From positions 36,437-100,436 of the forward strand of contig JAITLR010000003.1 of the NCBI GenBank assembly GCA_031277805.1: a stretch of 64,000 nt of DNA. The letters are read 5' to 3'. Below the pieces are notes generated by a model. The model was not told where the DNA came from, did no database searches, and saw only the letters and a program-made list of their open reading frames with translations. The stretch is from Comamonas sp. (GTDB lineage Bacteria; Pseudomonadota; Gammaproteobacteria; Burkholderiales; Burkholderiaceae_C). Position 1 is the stretch's first letter, and each line of letters begins with the position of its first letter. Made by a program: the position numbers and the translations under genes. Of this stretch, positions 25,908-34,439 are shown piece by piece.

Positions 25908-26387
25908 ATTTTTTGTTCTCGGTGAGGTTTGCTAAGCCTGAAGTATCCCGCGTCTGGCTTCAGTGATCAAAGGCAGCTATCAATTCCCGAGCGTTCGCAC
26001 TCTGGATGCGGGCCGTAAGCAGATGCATTCGCATTGCATGAGGGCATATTCCGGCCAGCCAGACCATCAGTTGTGAGCGGCCGCACCCGGACCGAAGTGG
26101 ATTTTCGGCTGATCGACGCCCGCATCGGCTTCGGGTTGATCTCGGATATTCGAACGTGGCGCCGCAATGTTCACGAGCGACATGAACCGGTCCTGCGTCG
26201 AACCAGGCCTCGAATGAATGTCAGGCAAGGCGAGGGATGCTTCCAAGACCGGGCCCTAGCGACTGCCGCCATGAACGGCAGAAGGGCCGTATTGTGTGCA
26301 CAATGGTGGCCAGCTTAGACGAGCGGCTCGCACCATGCCATAGCTGCTTTATATTGATTCGCGTCACAGACCATCGAAGAAGACCGC
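25908..26387. promoter_or_regulatory. 480-bp intergenic region with palindrome ATTGTGTGCACAATGG
   Basis: No convincing gene was found; open frames on both strands lack ribosome sites and domain resemblance. The clearest signal is ATTGTGTGCACAATGG at 26291-26306, arms ATTGTG/CACAAT around TG, 82 bp before the start of the ABC substrate-binding protein. The identical 16 bases occur 47 bp before acnA (37089-37104). The remainder holds the bfr promoter and about 300 bases with no feature I can name. Confidence 0.45.
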
Positions 26388-27290
26388 ATGTCGATCAAAT
26401 CCATTCTGAAATCCACCGTGGCGGTACTGGCATTCGTCACTGGCGGGTCGCTTTTCGCACAGGGTATGCCCATCAATGCAGCGGCGTTTGACGCTCTGGT
26501 TGCACAGGGCCCCGTAGCCGACGCTGCGACCATCGCCTCAAGCACCTGGGCCAGCAAGATCAAGCAGGCCGGTACGCTGCGCTTCGGCGGTGTGCAGACC
26601 TCGAATCTTTTCTCACTGCTCAACGAGAAGGATGGAAAGATCCGCGGCTTCGACGCTGGTCTGGCTCAACTCATCACCCGCTACATCCTGGGCGATGCGG
26701 CCAAGTACCAGTTCGCGCAAGTGACCTCGTCCACGCGCGAGCAGGTGCTTGTCAACAATCAGGTGGACCTGGTCTTTGCCACCTATTCCATCACCCCCGC
26801 TCGCGCCGAGAAGATCTCGTTTGCCGGCCCTTACTACACATCGCAGTCCGGGGTGCTGGTCAAGGCGAACAACAAGGCGATCCAGTCATACAACGATCTG
26901 GCTGGCAAGAAGGTCGCCACACAGGCGGGCTCCACAGGGCCCGCGATATTGGCGCAGTACGCTCCCAAGGCTGTCGTGCAAGAGTTTCAGACGCACCAGG
27001 AAGCCATCGATGCGCTACGCCAGGGGCGCGTGGATGCTTACGTGACCGATTACACGCTGCTGCTCAACGCCTTGAGCCTTGGTGCCAGCAACGCGCGACT
27101 GGCGGGCACGCCCTTTGGTGCGCAGGACCCCTATGGAGTTGGACTACCCAAGGGCTCGGACGGTGTGGCCTTCATCAATGCCTTCCTGAAGAAGCTGGAG
27201 GCCGACGGCACCTGGGCCAAACTCTGGACGATATCCATCGGACAGCGCACTGGCAGCACGACCGTTCCGACGCCACCCGCGATTCCTTGA
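26388..27290 (+). CDS. ABC transporter periplasmic amino-acid-binding protein
   Basis: A 300-residue family 3 solute-binding protein with a Sec signal (residues 1-24, ending SLFAQ). It carries the family blocks KIKQAGTLRFGGVQTSNLFS, GKIRGFDAGLAQLITRYILG, DLVFATYSITPARAEKISFA and DLAGKKVATQAGSTGPAILA. GluB-type proteins of this form bind glutamate or other polar amino acids in the periplasm. It leads a three-gene transporter unit with two permeases. The N-terminal 55 mature residues before the usual domain start are longer than normal. Confidence 0.8.
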   Translation: MSIKSILKSTVAVLAFVTGGSLFAQGMPINAAAFDALVAQGPVADAATIASSTWASKIKQAGTLRFGGVQTSNLFSLLNEKDGKIRGFDAGLAQLITRYILGDAAKYQFAQVTSSTREQVLVNNQVDLVFATYSITPARAEKISFAGPYYTSQSGVLVKANNKAIQSYNDLAGKKVATQAGSTGPAILAQYAPKAVVQEFQTHQEAIDALRQGRVDAYVTDYTLLLNALSLGASNARLAGTPFGAQDPYGVGLPKGSDGVAFINAFLKKLEADGTWAKLWTISIGQRTGSTTVPTPPAIP

Positions 27291-27293
27291 ACG

Positions 27294-27956
27294 ATGGGTG
27301 ATGTCTCTCGGCTCCTGGCCGACTATGGGCCTGCCTTCGGGCAGGCCCTGTTGTTGACGTGGAAGCTCACGCTCGTGTCGTTCGTGCCCGGCTTCCTGCT
27401 GGGCATGGCCGTGGCGGTGCTCAGGCTGTGCCCATTGCCGCCGTTGCGCTTTGTCCTGACCGTCTATGTCGAGATCTTCCGCAACATTCCCAGCGTGGCG
27501 CTGCTGATCTTCATCGTGTTCGCGCTGCCCGACCTCAATATCGTGATTGACTATGAGCCCAGCGTGATCCTGACATTGGCGTTGGTCTGCTCCGCGTTCA
27601 CGGCAGACTATCTGCGCTCGGGCATCAACACCATTCCCGGCAGCCAGATCGAGGCTGCACTCAGCCTGGGGCTGAGGCCGGTGCAGATTATTTCTGCCGT
27701 GGTTTTGCCGCAGGCGCTGCGCTCCGTGGTGCAACCCATGACCTCGCTGCTCATTGCGCTGATGCTGTCCACCTCCCTGGCGTCGCAGCTACCGTTCCCT
27801 GGCCGGGAACTCACTGCCCTCGTATCCAAGATTGCCAACGATTCGGCAGCCGGCATTGCCGCGTTCGCTGTGGCTGCTGCGATGTATGTGATGACAGGCC
27901 TGCTCATCGCCTGGGCCGGAGCGGCTCTGGAAAAGAAGGTACGGATACTGCGATGA
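27294..27956 (+). CDS. Amino-acid ABC transporter permease (first subunit)
   Basis: A 220-residue inner-membrane permease of the HisMQ/GluC type with about five helices. The EAA loop that docks on the ATPase is visible as EAALSLGLRPVQIISAVVLP, followed by QALRSVVQPMTSLLIALM. The start is four bases after the binding-protein stop codon. The last four bases overlap the second permease gene. It forms the channel with that protein. Confidence 0.85.
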   Translation: MGDVSRLLADYGPAFGQALLLTWKLTLVSFVPGFLLGMAVAVLRLCPLPPLRFVLTVYVEIFRNIPSVALLIFIVFALPDLNIVIDYEPSVILTLALVCSAFTADYLRSGINTIPGSQIEAALSLGLRPVQIISAVVLPQALRSVVQPMTSLLIALMLSTSLASQLPFPGRELTALVSKIANDSAAGIAAFAVAAAMYVMTGLLIAWAGAALEKKVRILR

Positions 27957-28753
27957 GCCGCTCTCTGGAAGACATTCTGTTTGCCGCGCCAAGCCCCCAG
28001 GCCCGGACCGTGACACGTGCGGTGAGTGCGATCGCCGCAGCCGTGCTGCTTTTGCTGGCCGTGGCCATCGCGCTCCAGTTCCATTCCGCCGGGCAGCTTG
28101 ATCGCCAATATTGGGAGTTCTTCGCCTGGCCGACGACCTGGGCCTTCCTGGCCAGAGGTCTGCTCGGCACGCTGGCATCGGCGGCGATGGCTGCCGTCAT
28201 TGCGCTGGCTCTCGGTATGCTGCTGCTGGTCGGGCGCCTGTCGCGGTTGAGGCTCCTGCGTTGGCCCAGCATTGCGGTCATCGAGTTCCTGCGCGGCACG
28301 CCGACACTGCTGCTCATCTACGTGTGCTTCCTGGTGCTGCCATCGGTCGGGATAAAGCTGAGCACCTATTGGATGCTGACCCTGCCCATAGGCCTGAGTA
28401 CCGCAGCCGTGGTCGCCGAGGTATACCGCGCCGGCGTGCTTGCGGTTCCTCGTGGTCAGACCGATGCTGCTCGAAGCCTGGGGCTGACCGAGGCCCAGGC
28501 TTTTTTCTTCATCGTCTTTCCCCAGGCCCTTCGCTACATTGTCCCGGCACTGGTGGCGCAGTTGGTCATCGTGGTCAAGGACACCACTTTCGGCTATATC
28601 GTCACCTATGGCGAACTCATGCAGAACGGCAAGGTGCTCATCGCCAACTATCACTCGCTGGTGCCCGTGTACCTTGTTGTCGCGGCGCTTTACTGCCTCG
28701 TGAATTACGCGATATCAAGGGCGAGCCAACGGCTCGGCCGGCCGATGCATTGA
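27953..28753 (+). CDS. Amino-acid ABC transporter permease (second subunit)
   Basis: A 266-residue permease of the GluD type. An N-terminal cytoplasmic tail and an extra helix (about 20-42) precede the five-helix core. The EAA loop reads DAARSLGLTEAQAFFFIVFP, followed by QALRYIVPALVAQLVIVVKD. It overlaps the first permease by ATGA. The next gene is on the opposite strand, so the unit ends here without a nucleotide-binding subunit gene. Confidence 0.85.
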   Translation: MSRSLEDILFAAPSPQARTVTRAVSAIAAAVLLLLAVAIALQFHSAGQLDRQYWEFFAWPTTWAFLARGLLGTLASAAMAAVIALALGMLLLVGRLSRLRLLRWPSIAVIEFLRGTPTLLLIYVCFLVLPSVGIKLSTYWMLTLPIGLSTAAVVAEVYRAGVLAVPRGQTDAARSLGLTEAQAFFFIVFPQALRYIVPALVAQLVIVVKDTTFGYIVTYGELMQNGKVLIANYHSLVPVYLVVAALYCLVNYAISRASQRLGRPMH

Positions 28754-28826
28754 CCCGCTGAATTCGCAGCCCAAAGCAGGCATTTGAAGGACTGGGCCTC
28801 CCGAAAGCCACGATGAAGCAAGTGCG

Positions 28827-29165
28827 CTATGCGGCAGCTAGAGCAGCCAGGTGAGTGTCCACGCTTCCTGCACCGCTGGCGGCATTCACATGGTCAAAGT
28901 AATCGTACCAACCGCTGGCTTTGATACCCGCAAGCAAAGCATCCCGGGCGTTCTGATCCGGGAAGCGCCAGATACCAAGAAACTGATGTGAGCTGCCTTG
29001 GTCAAGGTTGGGATCGGTTTCTGCCAGCGAGAGGACTTCGATACCTAGGCTTGACAGTTGACCCAGGGCGAGTCCGATGCCGCCAAGAAACCGTTGCCTT
29101 GGCTCGGCAGGGAGTGCGAGCCAGGCCGCATTGGGCGTATAGAGTTCTACGAGGTAATGGGACAT
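28827..29165 (-). CDS. Small conserved protein (DUF6616-like, ferredoxin-fold style)
   Basis: A 112-residue soluble protein beginning MSHYLVELYTPNAAWLALPA, with FLGIWRFPDQNARDALLAGI and ASGWYDYFDHVNAASG. The pattern, a beta strand opening, a helix, then a W/F-rich strand and GWYDYFDHVN, resembles a small dimeric alpha/beta-barrel family that I recall as DUF6616. No function is known. It is 12 bp downstream of the alkylation-repair gene on the same strand and so may be its operon partner, under MarR control. Confidence 0.6.
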   Translation of the reverse strand: MSHYLVELYTPNAAWLALPAEPRQRFLGGIGLALGQLSSLGIEVLSLAETDPNLDQGSSHQFLGIWRFPDQNARDALLAGIKASGWYDYFDHVNAASGAGSVDTHLAALAAA

Positions 29166-29177
29166 ATGCTTCCTCTC

Positions 29178-29951
29178 TCACTTGAGATTGCGCAGGGCGC
29201 GTTGACAGGTATGACGTGTGGCAGCGGTTGGGGAGCTTTCAAGCCATTGAGCGCAGATGCCTCGCACCCAGGTTGGCTGGTCCTTGGCCGCATCATTGAG
29301 CCAATTGGCGACCGAATCCTGCACATAGACCGAAGGGTCGGAGTTCAAGGCAGAGAGCAAAGGCAACGCTTGTTCGGGCGAGTGTTTGAATGTGGATATA
29401 TGCGTGCACCACACACCACGGGGACGCAAGACTTCGCATGCGAATCGCCGGACACGTTCAGAGGGGTCTTGTGCCCACTGCATCAGCTGTGCGATGGCTG
29501 TCGGCAGCTCTTGCACCAAGTGCGGCCGCATCGCCATCCAAGCCCATTCACGCACACCAAAGTGCGCGTCATCTGCCAGCGGGCGGATGGCGGCCAGGCG
29601 GGCACCGACATCCAGATCTGGCTGGGCGCCGATCATGAAGCACGCCCAACCGCGCACCATATCTGAGCGATGCGTTTGGCACTGTGCGAGGCCCTCGGCG
29701 CCCAAGTCCTCCAGCAGGACCGAGCCGATACGGGCCATGCGTTTGAGTACCCTCATTTGGCAGGCTGCATCTATGGCATTCAGTGCGGGCGCCGTAAGTG
29801 CCGGAAAGGTCGCTCGTGTCAGTACGGCTTGGTCGACAGCCAAACATTCGGCCAAAGTGGCGCATTGCAGCTCCCCATGCGATAGCGCATGCAGAATCTC
29901 CCGAGGAATGTCAGCGGCACGCGTAGCGCCCTTGCGGACTCCATGCTTCAT
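29178..29951 (-). CDS. DNA alkylation repair protein (AlkC/AlkD-type HEAT repeats)
   Basis: A 257-residue all-helical protein built of HEAT-like repeats. WACFMIGAQPDLDVGARLAA, FGVREWAWMAMRPHLVQELP and SERVRRFACEVLRPRGVW are three successive repeat units. The pattern matches DNA alkylation repair proteins of the AlkD/AlkC superfamily, glycosylases that remove bulky or N-alkylated bases. The start was chosen at ATG 29951 (MKHGVRKGATRAADIPREIL), which overlaps the MarR stop codon by four bases, so the two are translationally coupled. Substrate preference is unknown. Confidence 0.75.
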   Translation of the reverse strand: MKHGVRKGATRAADIPREILHALSHGELQCATLAECLAVDQAVLTRATFPALTAPALNAIDAACQMRVLKRMARIGSVLLEDLGAEGLAQCQTHRSDMVRGWACFMIGAQPDLDVGARLAAIRPLADDAHFGVREWAWMAMRPHLVQELPTAIAQLMQWAQDPSERVRRFACEVLRPRGVWCTHISTFKHSPEQALPLLSALNSDPSVYVQDSVANWLNDAAKDQPTWVRGICAQWLESSPTAATRHTCQRALRNLK

Positions 29952-30442
29952 GATGCAGCGTTCGGAGTAGGGCCTGTAACCCTCTCGAGCAGCACTGCCA
30001 ACTGCTTGCGTTCGGGTACAGACAGATTGCCAAACAAGCCAGCAATCCAACGGCTATGTTGATCGACAACGGTACCGGCCAGTTGTTTTCCTTTTGGGGT
30101 CAGCCGAATGCAAAGTGCACGACGGTCGTTGACATTGGCGTGACGTGCAATCAAACCTTCGCGTTCCAGCCCGTCCAGCAATCCGGTCACCGTGGCACGG
30201 GTGATGCCTGCTTGCTCGGCCAGTACGTTGGGCGCCAGTCCATCAGGCGCCACATCGAGAAGGAACAACAGCACGAAGCGCCCTTCAGACAGGCCATGGG
30301 GGGCGAGCAAGGCAGCGCAATCCCGGTCGATGTTTGCAGCCATCGACAGCACTTGAAAACACAGCTGGATGCCGTCCACATCAGGAAGATTGCGTCGTTG
30401 CGCTTCTTCAATCAACGCCTGGTACTTCTGTTCAAGCTTCAT
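29948..30442 (-). CDS. MarR-family transcriptional regulator
   Basis: A 164-residue winged-helix regulator. The core reads LSEGRFVLLFLLDVAPDGLA, VLAEQAGITRATVTGLLDGL and ARHANVNDRRALCIRLTPKG, which correspond to helix 2, the recognition helix and the wing (DRR motif). It is the first gene of a three-gene minus-strand unit with the alkylation-repair protein and the small DUF6616-like protein, so it probably represses this unit and itself in response to a small phenolic or electrophile. A candidate operator lies at 30445-30473. Confidence 0.85.
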   Translation of the reverse strand: MKLEQKYQALIEEAQRRNLPDVDGIQLCFQVLSMAANIDRDCAALLAPHGLSEGRFVLLFLLDVAPDGLAPNVLAEQAGITRATVTGLLDGLEREGLIARHANVNDRRALCIRLTPKGKQLAGTVVDQHSRWIAGLFGNLSVPERKQLAVLLERVTGPTPNAAS

Positions 30443-30444
30443 TG

Positions 30445-30473
30445 ATTAGCTGAAATATAATAAGGTGGCTAAT
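30445..30473 (-). promoter_or_regulatory. Candidate MarR operator/promoter
   Basis: The arms ATTAGC (30445-30450) and GCTAAT (30468-30473) are perfect inverted repeats around an AT-rich core that includes TATAAT. They lie directly before the MarR start codon on the minus strand, where an autoregulatory MarR box is expected. Confidence 0.4.
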
Positions 30474-30633
30474 TATATGTGCAAAAAGCCCTATCGAAGA
30501 TAGAACCCTAAGCATCGCTTCAACGGATGCCCGCTTTGGGCCGCTTGAAGACCATGGCCAGATTGAGCATGCGGGTCAGTTCAAAGCGGCATCTTGGCCG
30601 ACGATGAACAATTCTCGCCAAGGGGGCCTGGCC

Positions 30634-31521
30634 TCAAAGCTTGGCGACTGCCTGCTGCAGGCAGGCCAGCAGCGTTTGCACCAGCGGATTGGCCGGTGTG
30701 CGGCGCCACATGGCCAGCATCTCGGACGAGGGGTGCGAGCCCATCAGAGGGCGGAACACCAGGCGCGGCATGCCTACACGCACCAGCGCCGCGGGCACCA
30801 GCGCCACGCCCTGGCCCAGCGAGACCAGCGAGATCACCGACAGCCAGTGCCGCACCTCGTGCCTTACCTCGGGCGCGAAGCCGTGGGCCAGGCACATCTC
30901 GTAGATACGCTGGTGGTAGGTGGGGGAGACCAGGCTGGAAAACAGGATCAGCCGGTCGTTCTTGAGTTCGGCCAGGTCGATGGCTGCGCTGGCCTGCAGC
31001 GCATGCTGCTCGGGCAGGCAGACCACGAAAGGCTCTTCCATGATGAGCTGGCTGGCAATGCCTTCGGGCGGTTGTATGGAATGGACCAGGGCCATGTCCA
31101 GCCGCATCTGCTGCAGATCGAGGATCTGCTCGGCGCTGTTGGCTTCCAGCATGTCCACGCGCACCTGGGGGTGGGTTTGCTGGAACTGCTCCAGCGCCTG
31201 GGGCAGGCCGCGGTACAGGCTGGAGCCGACAAAGCCCAGACGCAGATGGCCGCGCGTGCCCTGGGCCACATCGCGGGTTTCCTGGGCGGCCTGCTGGCTC
31301 AGGGCCAGCAACTGGCGTGCCTTGGCCAGCAGGTGCTCGCCAGCTGCCGTGAGCCGTACGCCTTTGCTGCTGCGCTCGAACAACTGGGCCTGCAGCTCTT
31401 GCTCCAGCTGCTTGATGGCCACGGACAGCGGCGGCTGCGAGATCGACAGCCGCTGGGCCGCGCGGCTGAAGTGAAGCTCTTCGGCCAGGGTGACGAAGTA
31501 GTGCAGCAGCCGCAGTTCCAT
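30634..31521 (-). CDS. LysR-family transcriptional regulator
   Basis: A 295-residue LysR protein starting MELRLLHYFVTLAEELHFSR. The helix-turn-helix is AAQRLSISQPPLSVAIKQLE and the substrate-binding domain runs from about residue 90 (HLRLGFVGSSLYRGLPQALE). This resembles the BenM/CatM-like subgroup. The start at ATG 31521 matches the family. The open frame upstream is not used. It is divergent from the acyl-CoA dehydrogenase operon at 31629, which is its probable target. The 107-bp space between them is AT-rich and should hold the LysR box. Confidence 0.85.
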   Translation of the reverse strand: MELRLLHYFVTLAEELHFSRAAQRLSISQPPLSVAIKQLEQELQAQLFERSSKGVRLTAAGEHLLAKARQLLALSQQAAQETRDVAQGTRGHLRLGFVGSSLYRGLPQALEQFQQTHPQVRVDMLEANSAEQILDLQQMRLDMALVHSIQPPEGIASQLIMEEPFVVCLPEQHALQASAAIDLAELKNDRLILFSSLVSPTYHQRIYEMCLAHGFAPEVRHEVRHWLSVISLVSLGQGVALVPAALVRVGMPRLVFRPLMGSHPSSEMLAMWRRTPANPLVQTLLACLQQAVAKL

Positions 31522-31628
31522 GGCGTTGTTTGATACTTTAAAAATATTGAGAAAGATTTTAATAATATTTGACGCGAATACATGAGGGTGCTGAAATTTG
31601 CGGCAGACGATTCCAGCAGGAGACCTTG

Positions 31629-33335
31629 ATGTCCGCCAACGATCAGCCTCAGATGCATGCTGTGGCCCAGGCTGCCAGCTCTGCGGCTCACCCCGTGCCC
31701 GACCGCCACGGCGCCAATTTCTATGCCACCGACTCCGAGCTGCAATCGCTGCTCGGGCTCTATCTGCCGGCCGATCTGCTGGCCCATTTGCAGCCCTATC
31801 TGCAGCGCATGGGCGAGCTGGCCGGCGGACGCATCGACGAGCTGGCCGGCATTGCAGACAGGAATCCACCCGAGCTGGAATACCGCACGCGCGCCGGCGT
31901 GGACAGCCAGCGCATCATCAAACACCCGGCCTATGAGGAACTGGAGCGCATTGCCTATGGCGAGTTTGGCCTGCAGGCCATCTCGCACCGCGACGACATG
32001 CTGGGCTGGCAGGGCAAGATGCCGCCCATCGTCAAGTACGCGCTGACCTATCTGTTCGTGCAGTCGGAGTTCGGCCTGTGCTGCCCGCTGTCGATGACCG
32101 ATTCGCTGACACGCACGCTGAAGAAATTCGGCGCCCCCGAGCTGGTCGGCAAATACCTGCCGCAGCTGCTGTCGCTGGACTGGGAGAGCCAAGCGCAAGG
32201 CGCCATGTTCATGACCGAGCAGGCCGCCGGCTCGGACATCGCCAACACGCTGACCATGGCCGCACCGCAGGCCGACGGCTCCTGGCTTCTCACGGGCGAC
32301 AAGTGGTTCTGCTCCAACCCCGATGCCGAGTTCGCCATGGTGCTGGCTCGCGTGGAGGGTGGTGCGCCGGGCATGAAGGGCATCTCGCTGTTCCTGCTGC
32401 CGCGCACGCTGGATGACGGCAGTGCCAACCATTACCGCATCATCCGCCTCAAAGACAAGCTGGGCACGCGTTCCATGGCCAGCGGCGAGATCCGCATGGA
32501 CGGCGCCGTGGCCTATCTGGTGGGCGAGCAGGGCCGGGGCTTTGTGCAGATGGCCGACATGGTCAACAACTCGCGCCTCTCGAACGGCGTGCGCTCGGCC
32601 GGCATGATGCGCCGCGCCGTGGCCGAGGCCGAGTTCATCGCCCACGAGCGCATCGCCTTCGGCAAGCGCCTGGAGCAGATGCCGCTGATGCAGCGCCAGC
32701 TCGACAAGCTGCGCGTGCCCGCCGAGCAGGCGCGCACCATGGTGTTCCAGACCGCGCAGACGCTGATGCGCTCGGACGCCGGCGAAGAGGGCGCCTATGC
32801 GCTGCTGCGCATCCTCACGCCGATGATCAAGTTCCGCGCCTGCCGCGATGCGCGCAAGGTGACCGGCGATGCCATGGAGGTGCGCGGCGGTTGCGGCTAC
32901 ATCGAGGAGTGGAGTGATCCGCGCCTGGTGCGCGACGCCCATCTGGGCTCGATCTGGGAGGGCACTAGCAATATCGTGGCGCTGGACGTGATCCGCGCCA
33001 TCAAGCGCGAAGGCTCGCTGCCGGTGCTGCAGCAGTATCTGCACGGTCTGCTGGATGAAGCCCACTTGGTGCCCGGCTACCGACAGGCATTGGAAGACGC
33101 GCTGGCCCGCGCCAGCGCCTTGGCCGAGAAGGCCGCTCAGGAAGGCGGCGATGTTCTGGCCCGCCAGGCCGCCACCGGCCTGTACAACTGCACCACGGCC
33201 ATCGCCATGGCCTGGGAGGCCGCGCAGACCGGATCAAACGAGCGCCTGCGCCTGTCGCAACTGGTGCTGCTGCACCGCGTGCTGCCGCGCGATCCGCTGG
33301 AGGCTGGCGAGATTCCGGCCGTATGGCTGGAATGA
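31629..33335 (+). CDS. Acyl-CoA dehydrogenase, long AidB-like form
   Basis: A 568-residue flavoenzyme, longer than the usual ~390 because of N- and C-terminal extensions as in AidB and related dehydrogenases. Family features: AMFMTEQAAGSDIANTLTMA and WLLTGDKWFCSNPDAEFAMV (flavin/substrate loops), KDKLGTRSMASGEIRMDGAV, LSNGVRSAGMMRRAVAEAEF, and RGGCGYIEEWSDPRLVRDAH with the region of the catalytic acid. AGGAGA precedes ATG 31629. It likely introduces a double bond into an acyl-CoA made by the operon's CoA-transferase. The substrate is unknown. Confidence 0.85.
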   Translation: MSANDQPQMHAVAQAASSAAHPVPDRHGANFYATDSELQSLLGLYLPADLLAHLQPYLQRMGELAGGRIDELAGIADRNPPELEYRTRAGVDSQRIIKHPAYEELERIAYGEFGLQAISHRDDMLGWQGKMPPIVKYALTYLFVQSEFGLCCPLSMTDSLTRTLKKFGAPELVGKYLPQLLSLDWESQAQGAMFMTEQAAGSDIANTLTMAAPQADGSWLLTGDKWFCSNPDAEFAMVLARVEGGAPGMKGISLFLLPRTLDDGSANHYRIIRLKDKLGTRSMASGEIRMDGAVAYLVGEQGRGFVQMADMVNNSRLSNGVRSAGMMRRAVAEAEFIAHERIAFGKRLEQMPLMQRQLDKLRVPAEQARTMVFQTAQTLMRSDAGEEGAYALLRILTPMIKFRACRDARKVTGDAMEVRGGCGYIEEWSDPRLVRDAHLGSIWEGTSNIVALDVIRAIKREGSLPVLQQYLHGLLDEAHLVPGYRQALEDALARASALAEKAAQEGGDVLARQAATGLYNCTTAIAMAWEAAQTGSNERLRLSQLVLLHRVLPRDPLEAGEIPAVWLE

Positions 33336-33340
33336 ATTCA

Positions 33341-33385
33341 TAGAAAACCGGCTCTGGCGCAATACAGACAAGCGCCAGCAGCTAT
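33341..33385. repeat. Short palindromic intergenic repeat
   Basis: CTGGCGC (33354-33360) and GCGCCAG (33372-33378) form a stem flanked by CCGGCT on the left and CAGCTATG on the right, between the dehydrogenase and first Bug genes. The arm composition resembles the longer repeats at 24456 and 54945, so it may be a reduced member of the same family. Confidence 0.5.
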
Positions 33386-33433
33386 GTATTTTGAAAGCCA
33401 ACACCGATTGGCGCACAACCAAGGAGACAAATC

Positions 33434-34429
33434 ATGAACATCAGCCGTCGTCTGCTGGCCGGATCCGTCGCGGTCGCCAGCGCCGCCCTTTGCCTGGGCG
33501 TGTCTTTGAATGCCGTTGCCGCGGAGAAATTCCCCGAGCGCCCCATCATGTTCATCGTGCCGTTCCCGCCCGGCGGCCCCACCGATGCCATGGCGCGCAT
33601 CCTGGCCACCGAACTGACCAAGGAGCTGGGCCAGAGCGTGATCGTGGAGAACAAGGCCGGCGCTGGCGGCAATATCGGTGCGGACTTCGTGGCTCGCGCC
33701 AAGCCGGACGGCTACACGCTGATGTTCGGCACCTCGGGCCCACTGGCCATCAACAAGCCGCTGTACAAATCCATCAGCTACGACCCGCGCACCAGCTTCA
33801 CGCCCATCATCTATGTGGGCTATCTGCCCAATGTGCTGGTGGTGCGGCCGGACCTGGGCGTGAGCAACGTCAAGGAGCTGATCGCACTGGAAAAGAGCAA
33901 GCCCGGCAAGCTCAACTTCGCGTCCTCCGGCAACGGCGCCTCGTCCCATCTGGCGGGCGTGCTGTTCAATGGCATGGCCGGCACCCAGCTGCAGCACGTG
34001 CCCTACAAGGGCACGGGGCCGGCGCTCAACGACCTGCTGGCCGGCCAGGTGGACATGACCTTCACCGACATCCTCACGGCCATGCCCTATATCAAGGCCG
34101 GCAAGGTCAAGGCACTGGGCGTGGCCACGGCCAGGCGCTCCAGCGCCATGCCCCAGATTCCCACGATTGCCGAGCAGGGCCTGGCCGGCTATGACGTGAG
34201 CGTGTTTTTCGGCGTGGTCGGCCCCAAGGGCATGGCTGCAGACCGGGTGGAACTGCTCAACCAGGCCTATGCCAAGGCGCTGGATTCCGAGAATGTGAAG
34301 AAGGCATTTGCGGCCCAGGGCCTGGAGCGCGGCGCGGATACCAAGCCTGCCTATCTGGCCGGTTTTGTGAAGACCGAGCTCGACAAATGGAGCGAGGTGG
34401 TGCAAAAGGCCGGCGTGAAGCTGGACTGA
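33434..34429 (+). CDS. Bug-family tripartite-tricarboxylate-type solute-binding protein 1
   Basis: A 331-residue periplasmic protein with a signal peptide ending VAAEKFPERP. It has the Bug/TctC signature FIVPFPPGGPTDAMARILAT, then ENKAGAGGNIGADFVARAKP and GTSGPLAINKPLYKSISYDP. Bug proteins bind carboxylates or aromatic acids. Some serve TctAB permeases, but many stand alone and act as sensors or chaperones of substrates. No tctA or tctB is present. AAGGAG precedes the ATG at 33434. Confidence 0.9.
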   Translation: MNISRRLLAGSVAVASAALCLGVSLNAVAAEKFPERPIMFIVPFPPGGPTDAMARILATELTKELGQSVIVENKAGAGGNIGADFVARAKPDGYTLMFGTSGPLAINKPLYKSISYDPRTSFTPIIYVGYLPNVLVVRPDLGVSNVKELIALEKSKPGKLNFASSGNGASSHLAGVLFNGMAGTQLQHVPYKGTGPALNDLLAGQVDMTFTDILTAMPYIKAGKVKALGVATARRSSAMPQIPTIAEQGLAGYDVSVFFGVVGPKGMAADRVELLNQAYAKALDSENVKKAFAAQGLERGADTKPAYLAGFVKTELDKWSEVVQKAGVKLD

Positions 34430-34439
34430 AGGGATTGCG

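Noticed and set aside
30520..30625. Minus-strand reading ending ELTRMLNLAMVFKRPKAGIR, like the tail of a transposase
   Set aside because: Only about 30 codons, no inverted repeat or further transposase sequence; too short to support a mobile-element remnant.
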